The notes under the pieces were generated by a model, which saw nothing but the letters and a program-made list of their open reading frames with translations, was not told the DNA's origin and made no database searches. A program made the translations under genes and the position numbers. Positions 48,525-57,640 of a stretch of 59,928 nucleotides of DNA are shown here, one piece after another. Source of the DNA: an uncultured Phascolarctobacterium sp. (GTDB lineage: Bacteria > Bacillota > Negativicutes > Acidaminococcales > Acidaminococcaceae). Position 1 is the stretch's first letter; each line of letters starts with the position of its first letter. Location: positions 1 through 59,928 of the forward strand of contig NZ_CALDXR010000030.1 of assembly GCF_937920985.1 (NCBI RefSeq), written 5' to 3'.

Positions 48525-51446
48525 ATGACTTTAGCAATAAATGCCGTATACCACGGCTTTAAGGTTTTACAAGCACAATTTGTAGATGAAATCAGCTCCC
48601 AGGCATATATCATGGAGCATATCAAGAGCGGCGCACGCCTTTTGTACCTTGCTAACGATGACGATAACAAGGTTTTTTCTATTTCCTTCAGAACTCCGCC
48701 TGCAGATGATACAGGTGTAGCACATATCCTGGAGCATTCCTCTCTCTGCGGCTCCCGCAAATATCCCTTAAAGGAGCCTTTCGTAGACCTCGTCAAGGGC
48801 TCTCTGAACACCTTTTTGAACGCGATGACCTTCCCGGATAAGACCATGTATCCCGTTGCCAGCCGCAACGATAAGGATTTCCATAACCTGATGGACGTAT
48901 ATCTGGACGCTGTGTTCTATCCTTCCTTCTACCAGAACAAATACACCCTGCGTCAGGAGGGCTGGCATTATAATCTGGACAGCCTCGACGGCGAGCTGAG
49001 CTATAACGGCGTTGTTTATAACGAAATGAAGGGTGTTTATTCTTCTCCGGACGCTTATCTGGAAAACGAAGCAATGAAGGCCTTGTTCCCTGATAACTGC
49101 TACCGCTTTGAATCCGGCGGCTATCCGGACGCTATTCCGCAGCTGACTCAGGAAAAATTCGAGCAGTTCCACAAAACCTATTACAGCCCGGAAAACAGCT
49201 ATATCTATTTATACGGCGACATGGATATCGACGCTACTTTGGAATATCTCGACAGCGAATATCTGAGCAGCTTTGAAAAGACGGGCACTGTTGATTCTGC
49301 CATCGCAGAGCAGCAGCCACTGATGCGTACTGCGGATATCGAAGCCTTTTATCCGGTTGGAGCAGAGGAGGATTGCACTGCCAAAACATATCACGAGCTT
49401 TCTATCGTAACAGGCAAGGCAACCGACCTGCAGACCAGCATGGCGCTGAGCCTGCTGAAGAGCACCTTGTTGGACAGCGAATCCTCCGCACTGCGCCGCG
49501 CGCTGATGGACGCAGGCATAGGCCAGATTATCAACGGCAGCTATACCTCCAGCATGTATCAGCCGGTATTTTCTATCCGTGCCAGCGGCAGTGAGAAGGA
49601 GCTGCGCGATAAATTTATCAGCGTTATCTATAAAACACTGCAGGAAATCACCATCAACGGCGTTGACAAAAAGCTGCTGGAGGCCAACATCAACTCCATG
49701 GAATTCAAGCTGCGCGAGGCAGATTTCGGCGGCTATCCCAAAGGACTGATTCTGGGCATCGGCGTTATGGACAACTGGCTGTATGACGGCAATCCGATTG
49801 AAGGCCTGTGCTATAACAAATATATCGCAGCACTGCGCGAGGGCCTGAAGACCAATTATTATGAAAGCATTATTGAAAACTATCTGCTGGACAACACCCA
49901 TAAGGTGCTGGTAACCCTGCTGCCGCAGCCCGGCAAGGAGGAGGCAGACCAGGAGGCCGCTGCTGCCAAGATGAGCGCTATCAAAGCCAAGATGAGCCAG
50001 GAGGAGCTGCAGCAGCATATCGACGAATGCGCCGAGCTGCACCGCCTGCAGGCTACTCCCGACAGCGAGGAAGCACGCGCAACCATCCCTGTACTAAAGC
50101 GCAGTGATATCAGGCAGGAGGTAGAGCAGATTGAAACGCAGGAAGAAACACTGGGCGCAAGCCGTCTGCTGTATCTGCCGCGCAACACCAATAAAATCGC
50201 TTATACCGGCTTCTATTTTGATATTACCGACATGGAGGCAGAAAAGCTGCCTCTGTGCTATCTGCTTACTGATATCATGGGCAAGTTCAACACTGAACGC
50301 TACAGCTATCAGGAGTTGGCAACCAACGCTATCATGTACACCGGTGGCATTGCGTTCGCTGTACGCGCCTTTACCGAGGCTGAAGCCACGGACGATTACA
50401 AGATTTACTTCTCCACCAAAGGCAAATGCCTCACAGAAAACCTGCCGAAAATGCTGGATATCCTGCAGGCGATTGCATTGGAAAGCAAGCTGGACGATCT
50501 GGACCGCTTCCGCGAGCTGGTATCCGAGCTGAAAACCGATTGGGACGACAACTTCTTCAACCGCGGTCAAACGGTTGCTATCTCCAGACTGTACTCCTAT
50601 TGCTCTGCCGGCGCACGCGTCAACGAGCAGGATGAGTTCAGCTATTACCAGTTCCTCAAAAAGCTGACCGATAACTTCGACGAGCTGGCACCACAGGTGC
50701 TGGAGCAACTTAGCCTGTTAATCAAACGCTTCTTCCAGAAGAGCCGCTTCCTGCTTAGCTACAGCTGTGATATGAAGGAGCAGGCAACAGTAAAAGCGCA
50801 ATGCCTGGAGTTCATCAGCAAGCTGTCTGAGGTAGAAACAGGGGAGAAGGCTGATGTTCTGCCTGTAGGCACCACTAACGAGGCTATTGCAACTGCCGGT
50901 AAGGTGCAATACGTCGCTGCAGGCGGCAACTTTGCTAAGCATGGTCACAAATATGTGGGCGCTATGGCTGTACTGGAAACTATTCTGAGCTACGAATACC
51001 TTTGGACCAAGATCCGTATCCAGGGCGGCGCTTACGGCGTTACTGCACGCTTTGAGCTGAACGGTGTAGGCGTATTTGCCTCCTACCGCGACCCGCAGCT
51101 GCCAAAAACACTGGAGGCCTATAAAGGTCTGGCAGAATGGCTGAGGAACGAAGAGTTCCCCGAACGCGAGCTGAACAAGTATGTTATCGGTACCATCAGC
51201 ACGATGGATAAGCCTCTGACCAACAGCATGCGTCTTGACAAGGCTACAGCACAATACCTGAAGCACGTTCCAGTTGAGCTGCGCCAGCGCATCCGCAACG
51301 AGGTTCTGCAGGTAACTAGCGCCGACCTGCAGGCACTGGCTAAGGTAGTAGAGGACATGCTCAGCGACGGCCTGATTTGCGTAGTCGGCGGCAAGCAGCC
51401 TATTGAAGCTAATAAATCTTTGTTCAACAATATCATCAATGCGTAA
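48525..51446 (+). CDS. M16C metallopeptidase (presequence-protease-like)
   Basis: A 973-residue zinc peptidase with an inverted HxxEH site. VAHILEHSSLCGSRKYPLKEPFVDLVKGSLNTFLNAMTFPDKTMYP near residues 63-108 is the M16C signature, and the distal Glu lies in YNEMKGVYSSPDAYL near residue 170. The remaining length forms the four-domain chamber found in PreP-type enzymes, which degrade peptides up to about 60 residues. There is no signal peptide, so it acts in the cytoplasm. TAGGAGG precedes the ATG. It is monocistronic with an own terminator shared with the opposite gene. Confidence 0.93.
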   Translation: MTLAINAVYHGFKVLQAQFVDEISSQAYIMEHIKSGARLLYLANDDDNKVFSISFRTPPADDTGVAHILEHSSLCGSRKYPLKEPFVDLVKGSLNTFLNAMTFPDKTMYPVASRNDKDFHNLMDVYLDAVFYPSFYQNKYTLRQEGWHYNLDSLDGELSYNGVVYNEMKGVYSSPDAYLENEAMKALFPDNCYRFESGGYPDAIPQLTQEKFEQFHKTYYSPENSYIYLYGDMDIDATLEYLDSEYLSSFEKTGTVDSAIAEQQPLMRTADIEAFYPVGAEEDCTAKTYHELSIVTGKATDLQTSMALSLLKSTLLDSESSALRRALMDAGIGQIINGSYTSSMYQPVFSIRASGSEKELRDKFISVIYKTLQEITINGVDKKLLEANINSMEFKLREADFGGYPKGLILGIGVMDNWLYDGNPIEGLCYNKYIAALREGLKTNYYESIIENYLLDNTHKVLVTLLPQPGKEEADQEAAAAKMSAIKAKMSQEELQQHIDECAELHRLQATPDSEEARATIPVLKRSDIRQEVEQIETQEETLGASRLLYLPRNTNKIAYTGFYFDITDMEAEKLPLCYLLTDIMGKFNTERYSYQELATNAIMYTGGIAFAVRAFTEAEATDDYKIYFSTKGKCLTENLPKMLDILQAIALESKLDDLDRFRELVSELKTDWDDNFFNRGQTVAISRLYSYCSAGARVNEQDEFSYYQFLKKLTDNFDELAPQVLEQLSLLIKRFFQKSRFLLSYSCDMKEQATVKAQCLEFISKLSEVETGEKADVLPVGTTNEAIATAGKVQYVAAGGNFAKHGHKYVGAMAVLETILSYEYLWTKIRIQGGAYGVTARFELNGVGVFASYRDPQLPKTLEAYKGLAEWLRNEEFPERELNKYVIGTISTMDKPLTNSMRLDKATAQYLKHVPVELRQRIRNEVLQVTSADLQALAKVVEDMLSDGLICVVGGKQPIEANKSLFNNIINA

Positions 51447-51481
51447 ATCTGTACGCTATTAAATTTACGCTAAGGCTAATA

Positions 51482-51516
51482 AAAACCCGTGACGTCCGAA
51501 GGGAGTCACGGGTTTT
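51482..51516. terminator. Bidirectional terminator between convergent genes
   Basis: AAAACCCGTGAC (51482-51493) pairs perfectly with GTCACGGGTTTT (51505-51516). The A and T flanks serve both the M16C gene (plus) and the macrodomain gene (minus). Confidence 0.82.
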
Positions 51517-51540
51517 GTTATACGGAAAAACGATATTTAC

Positions 51541-52476
51541 TTAGTCCAGCTCACCGTTTTGCGCCTTTTTAACAAGCTCCTGATAAGCGTTATAAACGCC
51601 GCTGTTGAAACAGGTAAGCACAACGCTCATGCCATAGTTGGCGTTGGCATTAATCCATTCGGTGCAGGTCAAAAGAGCGATACGGGCAGCCTCGTCCACA
51701 GGATAAGCATAAACACCGGTAGAAATCGCCGGGAAAGCGATGCTGTGCAGATGATGCTTGCGTGCCAGGTCCAGACTGTTCTTGTAGCAGTCGGCCAGCT
51801 CCAGCCTTTGCTCAACCTTGCCATTATAAATCGGGCCTACAGTATGAATAATGTAGCTTGCAGGCAGGTTATAGCCATAGGTAATCTTGGCAGCACCAGT
51901 CGGGCAGCCGCCTAAGGTTTTGCATTCCTCCAGAAGCTGCGGTCCTGCAGCGCGGTGGATAGCACCATCAACGCCGCCGCCACCTAAAAGCGTACTGTTA
52001 GCAGCATTGACAATAGCGTCGCAGTCCAGCGTAGTTATATCACCACGCCAAACAGAAATAGCGTTCTGCTGCTTGTTCTTCTTGGCATCGGCCAGCAGCT
52101 CCTTCAGCATCTGATTTTGGATATTGAAGGGAGCGGGGGAAGCAGGGTTAAAGATAATGCCGGCAATGCCGTCCATTTGCAGGATTGCTTCAAAGTAATT
52201 GACCAAAGGGCGGCTGATAACATTGCAAGGTGCGCCCTGCTCATAGGCTTCCTTACTGCTGAAGGCAGTCATATATTCCAGGCCGCTTTCCGTAGTCTGC
52301 GTCTGCAGCAGCAGCCGGTCCTCCGGCGCATCGGCAGCAGTAGGAATGAGCACCTCAGCACCTTCCTGCAGCATTACGCTGACTGCATGGAGCAGCTTGA
52401 CCAGGTTGGCTTCACTCTGTTCAACAGCAAAAAATTGCTGGGCATTCATGATAATATCAGTAGATGGATGTAACAT
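51541..52476 (-). CDS. SseB-like domain fused to a macrodomain
   Basis: A 311-residue protein in two parts. Residues about 10-140 resemble the SseB N-terminal domain (NAQQFFAVEQSEANLVKLLHAVSVMLQEGAEVLIPTAADAPEDR...YMTAFSSKEAYEQG, with VNYFEAILQMDGIAGIIFNPAS). Residues about 155-311 form a macrodomain: ISVWRGDITTLDCDAIVNAANSTLLGGGGVDGAIHRAAG, then SYIIHTVGPIYNG and FPAISTGVYAYPVDEAARIAL. Such macrodomains remove ADP-ribose or act on O-acetyl-ADP-ribose. AAGGAG selects the ATG at 52476, because the upstream in-frame ATG overlaps that site. The function of the fusion is not known. Confidence 0.87.
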   Translation of the reverse strand: MLHPSTDIIMNAQQFFAVEQSEANLVKLLHAVSVMLQEGAEVLIPTAADAPEDRLLLQTQTTESGLEYMTAFSSKEAYEQGAPCNVISRPLVNYFEAILQMDGIAGIIFNPASPAPFNIQNQMLKELLADAKKNKQQNAISVWRGDITTLDCDAIVNAANSTLLGGGGVDGAIHRAAGPQLLEECKTLGGCPTGAAKITYGYNLPASYIIHTVGPIYNGKVEQRLELADCYKNSLDLARKHHLHSIAFPAISTGVYAYPVDEAARIALLTCTEWINANANYGMSVVLTCFNSGVYNAYQELVKKAQNGELD

Positions 52477-52530
52477 AAGCGTCATCTCCTTATAAAAATC
52501 GTTTACACACATTCATAACTATAATATATA

Positions 52531-52563
52531 ACAAAAAAACAGCTCTGTAAAGAGCTGTTTTTC
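52531..52563 (-). terminator. Terminator of lexA
   Basis: AACAGCTCT (52539-52546 region) pairs with AGAGCTGTT (52551-52559). On the minus strand the stem is followed by TTTTTTTG. Confidence 0.78.
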
Positions 52564-52614
52564 GTATATGACGCTAAAGTGACATCATTTTACATGCATT
52601 TTACAGTCAGGCTA

Positions 52615-53280
52615 TTACAGCATGCGGAATACAGAAATAACCTTACCAAGCACCTTAATGTTGTCAGAACCGACAATCGGCTGATACTTATCGTTTTCCG
52701 GTTGCAGGCGCACACTGCGCAGCTCGCGGAAGTAACGCTTAACGGTAGTTTCCTCGCCATCAATCAAGGCAACAACAATATCACCGTTATTAGCAAAGTT
52801 CTGCTTACGAGCAATAATGTAGTCGTGATCCAGGATACCTGCGTTGATCATGCTGTCACCGCATACGGAAAGCATGAAGACATCATCGTCGCAGCCGATC
52901 AGGTCACGAGGAATAGGATAGGTCTCTTCAATATTCTCTACAGCGAGAATAGGAACACCTGCAGTAACCTTGCCAACCAGCGGTACCGGAACAAGCAGCT
53001 TATTTCTCCAGGCATCACTTTCGCTCATCAGCTCCAATGCACGCGGTTTAGCAGCATCACGCTGAATGAAGCCGTATTCCTGCAGCTTCTTCAGATGGTT
53101 ATGCACGCTGGCACTGGAAGATAAGCCTACAGCTGCACCTATTTCACGTACAGCAGGCGGATAACCCTTATGATTAATAAAGGTACGGACGAATTTTAAA
53201 ATATTACGTTGGCGTTCAGACAACATTTCTTCAGTATAGTTGCCATCAAAGTCTGGCGGGAGCGCTTTTCTTCTTCCCAT
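52615..53280 (-). CDS. lexA: LexA repressor of the SOS response
   Basis: A 221-residue repressor. The N-terminal winged helix is SERQRNILKFVRTFINHKGYPPAVREIGAAVGLSSSASVHNHLKKLQEYG. The C-terminal S24 peptidase half has the self-cleavage bond Ala107-Gly108 (GKVTAGVPI), Ser143 (CGDSMINAGI) and Lys181 (TTVKRY), all intact. About 16 extra residues (MGRRKALPPDFDGNYT) precede the usual start. GGAGGG selects ATG 53280. It has its own consensus promoter; no clear operator matching the Bacillus-type SOS box was found. It is a single gene. Confidence 0.96.
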   Translation of the reverse strand: MGRRKALPPDFDGNYTEEMLSERQRNILKFVRTFINHKGYPPAVREIGAAVGLSSSASVHNHLKKLQEYGFIQRDAAKPRALELMSESDAWRNKLLVPVPLVGKVTAGVPILAVENIEETYPIPRDLIGCDDDVFMLSVCGDSMINAGILDHDYIIARKQNFANNGDIVVALIDGEETTVKRYFRELRSVRLQPENDKYQPIVGSDNIKVLGKVISVFRML

Positions 53281-53322
53281 TTTAGACCCTCCAATCATTT
53301 GTTTATAGATTACCTTATACAA

Positions 53323-53351
53323 ATTATAGCAGATAAAAGTAATTTCGTCAA
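53323..53351 (-). promoter_or_regulatory. Promoter of lexA
   Basis: On the minus strand TTGACG (plus 53346-53351) and TATAAT (plus 53323-53328) are 17 bases apart, with a TGC extension. It is a near-consensus site. Confidence 0.72.
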
Positions 53352-53370
53352 ACAGCAGTGCGCATGGTGA

Positions 53371-53496
53371 CTAATTAAAGAAAGCAAAACCACAAGCTCC
53401 AATAAAACCTAAAAGAAGCATAAGAGCATATACAATACCTACAATTAAAAGCAGTATTTTAAGTATTTTCCATAGTACAGAAATTGCTTTATCCAT
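53371..53496 (-). CDS. Small single-pass membrane protein (41 residues)
   Basis: A short ORF of 41 residues with good coding character and no recognised family. The start MDKAISVLWKILKILL is followed by an uninterrupted hydrophobic stretch (about residues 12-36, LLLIVGIVYALMLLLGFIG) and a short tail ending CGFAFFN. AAAGG lies seven bases before the ATG. The stop is about 20 bases upstream of the lexA promoter on the same strand, so it is a separate unit. A perfect 17-base palindrome lies upstream of it. Its size and shape resemble stress-linked membrane small proteins, but no function is claimed. Confidence 0.6.
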   Translation of the reverse strand: MDKAISVLWKILKILLLIVGIVYALMLLLGFIGACGFAFFN

Positions 53497-53522
53497 AGCT
53501 TTACCTTTCCGGTGTATTGACT

Positions 53523-53539
53523 GTAAAATAATATTTTAC
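53523..53539. promoter_or_regulatory. Perfect 17-base palindrome upstream of the small ORF
   Basis: GTAAAATA-A-TATTTTAC is an exact 8+1+8 palindrome, 27 bases before the small ORF start. It may be an operator, or a random AT-rich symmetry. Confidence 0.4.
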
Positions 53540-53621
53540 GTCCGATAATGTATATTATGTTAAATTTTTCTTTTCTCAGACGTGAGATTTTTATGCACTG
53601 CAACTCATTGCACCTGTGTAA

Positions 53622-55124
53622 TTAAAAGTGCCATTCGTTTACTTGCTGTTCAAGGCTTTTTTCCGTTTCAACGTCGGTTTTTTTAATAAAAAGCATCGCT
53701 GTAGCAGCTTTTTGATTGCAGCTCAGTAAAATTTTATTATTATAAGCAAAATCCTTCAGCAATTGGGTATCAGCATTGATGCCTATAAGAGCTTTTTCCT
53801 GGGTGAAGTCAAAATTTGTCTTATAATCCTTCAAAGCAAAGTATTCGTTGCTGAAGCCCTTCAGTCGCTGCAGACCATCATTAATAAAGCTTTCTACAGC
53901 AAGCTTGTTGGCAACAGGCGTTGCTAAAAGCTCTTTAGCATCAGCGTCATTAATATTATCTACGCTGACGGTAACAAGCAGATGATTCCAATGCTCCAGA
54001 ACATTACGCATGCCGCTGGTGTAAAGCTCCATGAACTTTTGCTGATATTCAGGATCAGACGCCGGAATAGCAAATACGGAATAGATATTGTCAAAATCAG
54101 TATTTGCGGCAACCTCCTGCATTTGCTTCATTGAAGAAGCCGTAGTCAGATAAAAGGTGCCTTTATCCTTATATCGCAGGTTCAGCTGGCCGTAGAACCA
54201 GTCATCCGGCAGCTGCACACTTTTGCCGACTGCAGTATCATTAAAGCTGATGGCCTTAGGCGTGCTTGTCGGGGCAAAAGCCTTAAAGCCCTTCAGCAGA
54301 TTAGTGTGTGCTTTATCAAAGCGCTGCATTGTTGCTGCAGGAATGTCGCGCAAAGCAACATTTTCTACCTGCATGGCCTTTTCTACTGCTTCCTTTATAG
54401 AAGCTGCGTCCTGAGGCTTGGTTTTTGCTGCTTTATCCTCACTGCCTGCTTCGTCAGTATCGATATCTTCAATATCATCGATATCAACATCTGTATCAGC
54501 GTCAGCAGCTTTTTCGTCCTTCTTCGGAGCATATACATCCTGGTCACTGTTTACTGTCGACAGCAGATAAAGTCTGTCATTGGCAGAAACCATGCTGGTA
54601 TCAATTTTAAACAGTACATCAGATTGCTTATAGATATAAGAAATGGTAATTGCCTTTTTGCCGGCAATCTTGCCTACCTTGATTACAGGAGTAAGCTGGT
54701 CCAGCTTCTCCTTGAGCACCTTGCTTTGGATAGTTACATTACCATTGCTGTCGTGCTCTGCATATTTTTCAAGCTCCAGTAACGGCGCAGGCACAGTTTT
54801 CGGATTAAGCTGGGAGCGCTCCAAAAGCGCCAGCTTCTCATATTCCGCATCAAAATAAGCAGTAGAGAATTTTTCGCCTAAAATCTGCTCCATATCCTCT
54901 GCTGTGTAATAGTTAACAATATTAACTGCGGTATTTTTTAAATCCTCTTCGTTCTGATAAGCCTTTTTGCTGCTGATATTGGTATACGCATAAACCTTCT
55001 TCGCTTCCAGCTTATAGTAAGGCTGTCCGTCCTTAACGCTGTAGCCTGCGTAGCTGTTTTCGTAGGCATAAGCACTACTGCTTGCAAGGATGAGCATTGC
55101 TGCTAAAATCGCACTTTTATTCAT
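53622..55124 (-). CDS. Unknown secreted protein with an acidic linker
   Basis: A 500-residue exported protein I do not recognise. The signal peptide is the first 20 residues (AILAAMLILASSSAYA). A Tyr-rich stretch follows (SYAGYSVKDGQPYYKLEAKKVYAYTN). Residues about 208-245 form a highly acidic Asp/Glu/Ala linker (DADTDVDIDDIEDIDTDEAG). The C-terminal half has a regular mixed pattern without catalytic signature. A GAGGAG site lies nine bases before the ATG. It follows pduL by 33 bases on the same strand, perhaps by co-transcription only. A periplasmic location is inferred for a diderm cell. Confidence 0.78.
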   Translation of the reverse strand: MNKSAILAAMLILASSSAYAYENSYAGYSVKDGQPYYKLEAKKVYAYTNISSKKAYQNEEDLKNTAVNIVNYYTAEDMEQILGEKFSTAYFDAEYEKLALLERSQLNPKTVPAPLLELEKYAEHDSNGNVTIQSKVLKEKLDQLTPVIKVGKIAGKKAITISYIYKQSDVLFKIDTSMVSANDRLYLLSTVNSDQDVYAPKKDEKAADADTDVDIDDIEDIDTDEAGSEDKAAKTKPQDAASIKEAVEKAMQVENVALRDIPAATMQRFDKAHTNLLKGFKAFAPTSTPKAISFNDTAVGKSVQLPDDWFYGQLNLRYKDKGTFYLTTASSMKQMQEVAANTDFDNIYSVFAIPASDPEYQQKFMELYTSGMRNVLEHWNHLLVTVSVDNINDADAKELLATPVANKLAVESFINDGLQRLKGFSNEYFALKDYKTNFDFTQEKALIGINADTQLLKDFAYNNKILLSCNQKAATAMLFIKKTDVETEKSLEQQVNEWHF

Positions 55125-55157
55125 AAGCTTTCGCTCCTCTACTTTATTATAAGGAAG

Positions 55158-55730
55158 TTATTTGGTAACAACGTTCACCATCACGCCGCTGCCCAGGTTG
55201 CAGGCATTAGCTTCGTCGGTATCAATATGAACCTCGTCAGCATGCTTTACGCCCGCACGTACCAGAACATTATGCAGTGTTACGGAACGCTCGCCCTCTG
55301 TCTGGATATCAACGATATCGCCGTCCTTCAGGCCGTATTTCTCAGCGGTTTCCGGATACAGATGCACGTGGCGCGCAGCGATGATAATACCCTCCTTCAG
55401 CTCCAGCTCGCCCTTCGGACCGATGAGCTTAGCGCCAGCACTGCCTGCGATGTCGCCGCTGTTGCGGATAGGAGCATCAAGGCCAACCTTGCGTGCGTCA
55501 GTCAGAGAAAGCTCAATCTGAGTTTCCGGACGCAGAGGACCGATGATGCGCAGCTTCATGGAATCCTTGGGAGTTACCATGGTAATCTGTTCTTCAGAAG
55601 CAAACTGACCGGGCTGGCCAATCGGCTTTTTAACGTGCAGCTCGCTGCCTTCACCAAATAAAATATCCATATGCTCACGGCACAGATGTGCGTGACGTGC
55701 AGAAACACCTAAAACTATCGGAAATTGCAT
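55158..55730 (-). CDS. pduL: Phosphate propanoyltransferase (PduL family)
   Basis: A 190-residue enzyme that exchanges CoA and phosphate on propionyl or acetyl groups, feeding acyl-phosphate to a kinase for ATP. The N-terminal VLGVSARHAHLCREHMDILFG and mid-chain IIIAARHVHLYPETAEKYGL hold the His ligands of its zinc site. RIIGPLRPETQIELSLTDARKVG lies between them. It lacks the N-terminal encapsulation peptide of microcompartment forms, so it is likely the free cytosolic type used in fermentation. AGGTGA precedes the ATG at 55730. Confidence 0.93.
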   Translation of the reverse strand: MQFPIVLGVSARHAHLCREHMDILFGEGSELHVKKPIGQPGQFASEEQITMVTPKDSMKLRIIGPLRPETQIELSLTDARKVGLDAPIRNSGDIAGSAGAKLIGPKGELELKEGIIIAARHVHLYPETAEKYGLKDGDIVDIQTEGERSVTLHNVLVRAGVKHADEVHIDTDEANACNLGSGVMVNVVTK

Positions 55731-55770
55731 TGTATGTCACCTCATAAAATAATTTTTTGTTTATATACTT

Positions 55771-55799
55771 ATTATAGCTTGAATTGTGGTAATTGTCAT
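55771..55799 (-). promoter_or_regulatory. Promoter of pduL
   Basis: On the minus strand ATGACA (plus 55794-55799) and TATAAT (plus 55771-55776) are 17 bases apart. Confidence 0.55.
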
Positions 55800-55872
55800 C
55801 AGTTATCGAAATTTTTTTCATATAATAGGAGATCAGCTACAGGCAAAGCTTCTTTTTCCTACATATATACAG

Positions 55873-55911
55873 GAAAAAAATAATAGGACCGGGTTTCCCT
55901 AGTCCTATTAT
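55873..55911 (-). terminator. Terminator of the tpsA-ybjN-tpsB unit
   Basis: On the minus strand AATAGGAC pairs with GTCCTATT, with inner GGG/CCC pairs around AAA, followed by ATTTTTTT. Confidence 0.85.
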
Positions 55912-55924
55912 ACACAAGATTCTT

Positions 55925-57595
55925 TTAGAATTGACCGCTTACCATGAAATGGATGCGAGTTGAATCTACATCAGTATTATTGATTTCCTTAATCAAAGGC
56001 ACGCCCAATGTTACCACAGCACCGATGTGCTTGGTGATGTTGCTGCGCACGCCCAGACCACAGCTTGTCAGTACATGGCTGTCAAAGGCACTGTCGCCAA
56101 AGACCTGACCATGATCCATAAAGACGAAAGCATTAGTCTTTTTGTCCTTAGTTACAGGCACGGAATATTCCAGGCCCACACTGTAGCCACTGTCGCCGCC
56201 AAGCAGGCTTTCTTTGTAGCCGCGTACGCTGTACATACCGCCAATGTAGAACTGACGGGCGGAAGGCAGATAGTTATTGAAGCCACGCTGTGCGTCAAGG
56301 CGCAGGCTCAAAAGCTGTCCATGCTGATACATTTTCTGGTACAGGCCGTTAAGCTGGTACAGGGAAAAATCCTTGTCCTTATCGGCAATATTGGTATGCG
56401 TACCGGCGTTAAAGCTGTGCTTTTGGTAAATAACAGAGCTTGCGCCGTAATTAGTTACGGAATAGCCTGCCGTAACGCCTTTAATGGTATCATCGAGCCA
56501 ATGCTGGCCGCTGAAATCAGTCTTGGAATTTTGCTGACCGTAATCAAGAGTTGCCTCAGTACGAGTCTTTTCCGTCACTAACAACGGCTGGCTCAGGCCA
56601 ACGTTCATGGCATAAGCATGACCGCGTACATTCAACGGCTCCAGCTGTCCGTCCGTAATGTGAACGCTGTTGGCGCTGTACTGCAGGTTCAGCTTGGTAC
56701 CGCTATGGCCTAAGGGCCTGCTATAGCCAAGGCCGAAGGATTTGGTGCCATCGCTCAGCATTGTGTTCAGCGTCAGCGCGTCACGCACACCTGTCAGGCT
56801 TCTGTCCGTAAAGAACAGGCCGCCGCGGTATTCGCCGCTCGTATCACTGCCTGCGTTATCACTGTAAACAGTCCAGGTAATGTTTTGCGGTTCATAGGCG
56901 CTGATGACGTAATCCGTAGTTCCCGGCTCACTGCCGGCCTGCAGAGAAATGCGCAGCTGCACGTCATTGGCAGCGTTAAAGCGCAGTAAATCGTCATTCA
57001 GCTTATTGATGTTGGCAACCTCACCCTGCTTCAGGCTCATACGCTTGCTGATGTATTTGCTTTTGGTATACTTGTTGCCCTGCACCTCAACAGCATTCGT
57101 TTTGCCTTCGATAAGCTCAATTTTTACCGTACCGTTTTTGATTGTCTGCGCCGGCAAAATTGCACGACAGGTAAAGTAACCATTATCAAGATACAGCTTG
57201 TTGATTTTATTCACCAGCTCGTACAAATCCTTGACGCCAACCTCTTTACCGATATATTCGTCCGTCAGCTTCTGCAGCTCTGCCTGCTCCAGTACGGTAG
57301 ATTCATCCAGCTCCAGCTTTTCCAGCTTAAAGGTTACTGCTGCCTGCTGCTCCGCATCAGGCTTTTGGCTCCCCTGCTCTATCTTGCTGCTTGCCTTGGC
57401 CTTGTCCTCGGCAATCTGCTTGGCAACACGCTGGCGCTCCATATACTCTATCGCTCTGTTGGCTGCCACACCGGCGTTGTTCAAACCGCTTTTATGGAAT
57501 TCCGCTGCCTGCTCATCTGTAGGCCCTGCAAAAGCAACGGCACTGCATCCCAGCAAAAGCGTAACCAGAAGCAAGCTTGTTTTATTAGTAATCAT
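55925..57595 (-). CDS. TpsB outer-membrane transporter (ShlB/FhaC family)
   Basis: A 556-residue beta-barrel that exports a TpsA partner across the outer membrane. The signal peptide is the first 24 residues (SLLLVTLLLGCSAVAFAG). A helical plug segment follows, then two POTRA domains near residues 75-145 (FKLEKLELDESTVLEQ...YLDNGYFTCRAILPAQ) and 150-215. The barrel contains the hallmark IGGMYSVRGYKESLLGGDSGYSVGLEYSVPV and FVFMDHGQVFG. The final residue is Phe (VSGQF), as needed for BAM insertion. AGGGG eight bases upstream selects ATG 57595. It is the last gene of the tps unit. Confidence 0.93.
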   Translation of the reverse strand: MITNKTSLLLVTLLLGCSAVAFAGPTDEQAAEFHKSGLNNAGVAANRAIEYMERQRVAKQIAEDKAKASSKIEQGSQKPDAEQQAAVTFKLEKLELDESTVLEQAELQKLTDEYIGKEVGVKDLYELVNKINKLYLDNGYFTCRAILPAQTIKNGTVKIELIEGKTNAVEVQGNKYTKSKYISKRMSLKQGEVANINKLNDDLLRFNAANDVQLRISLQAGSEPGTTDYVISAYEPQNITWTVYSDNAGSDTSGEYRGGLFFTDRSLTGVRDALTLNTMLSDGTKSFGLGYSRPLGHSGTKLNLQYSANSVHITDGQLEPLNVRGHAYAMNVGLSQPLLVTEKTRTEATLDYGQQNSKTDFSGQHWLDDTIKGVTAGYSVTNYGASSVIYQKHSFNAGTHTNIADKDKDFSLYQLNGLYQKMYQHGQLLSLRLDAQRGFNNYLPSARQFYIGGMYSVRGYKESLLGGDSGYSVGLEYSVPVTKDKKTNAFVFMDHGQVFGDSAFDSHVLTSCGLGVRSNITKHIGAVVTLGVPLIKEINNTDVDSTRIHFMVSGQF

Positions 57596-57640
57596 CGTCA
57601 ACACCCCTTTGATATACATAACTTTGCTGCATCCGGCAGA

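Noticed and set aside
53281..53370. A LexA operator of the GAAC-N4-GTTC type ahead of lexA.
   Set aside because: No such string in the promoter region; only a loose ATTTGT...ACAAAT symmetry is seen, which is too weak to call.
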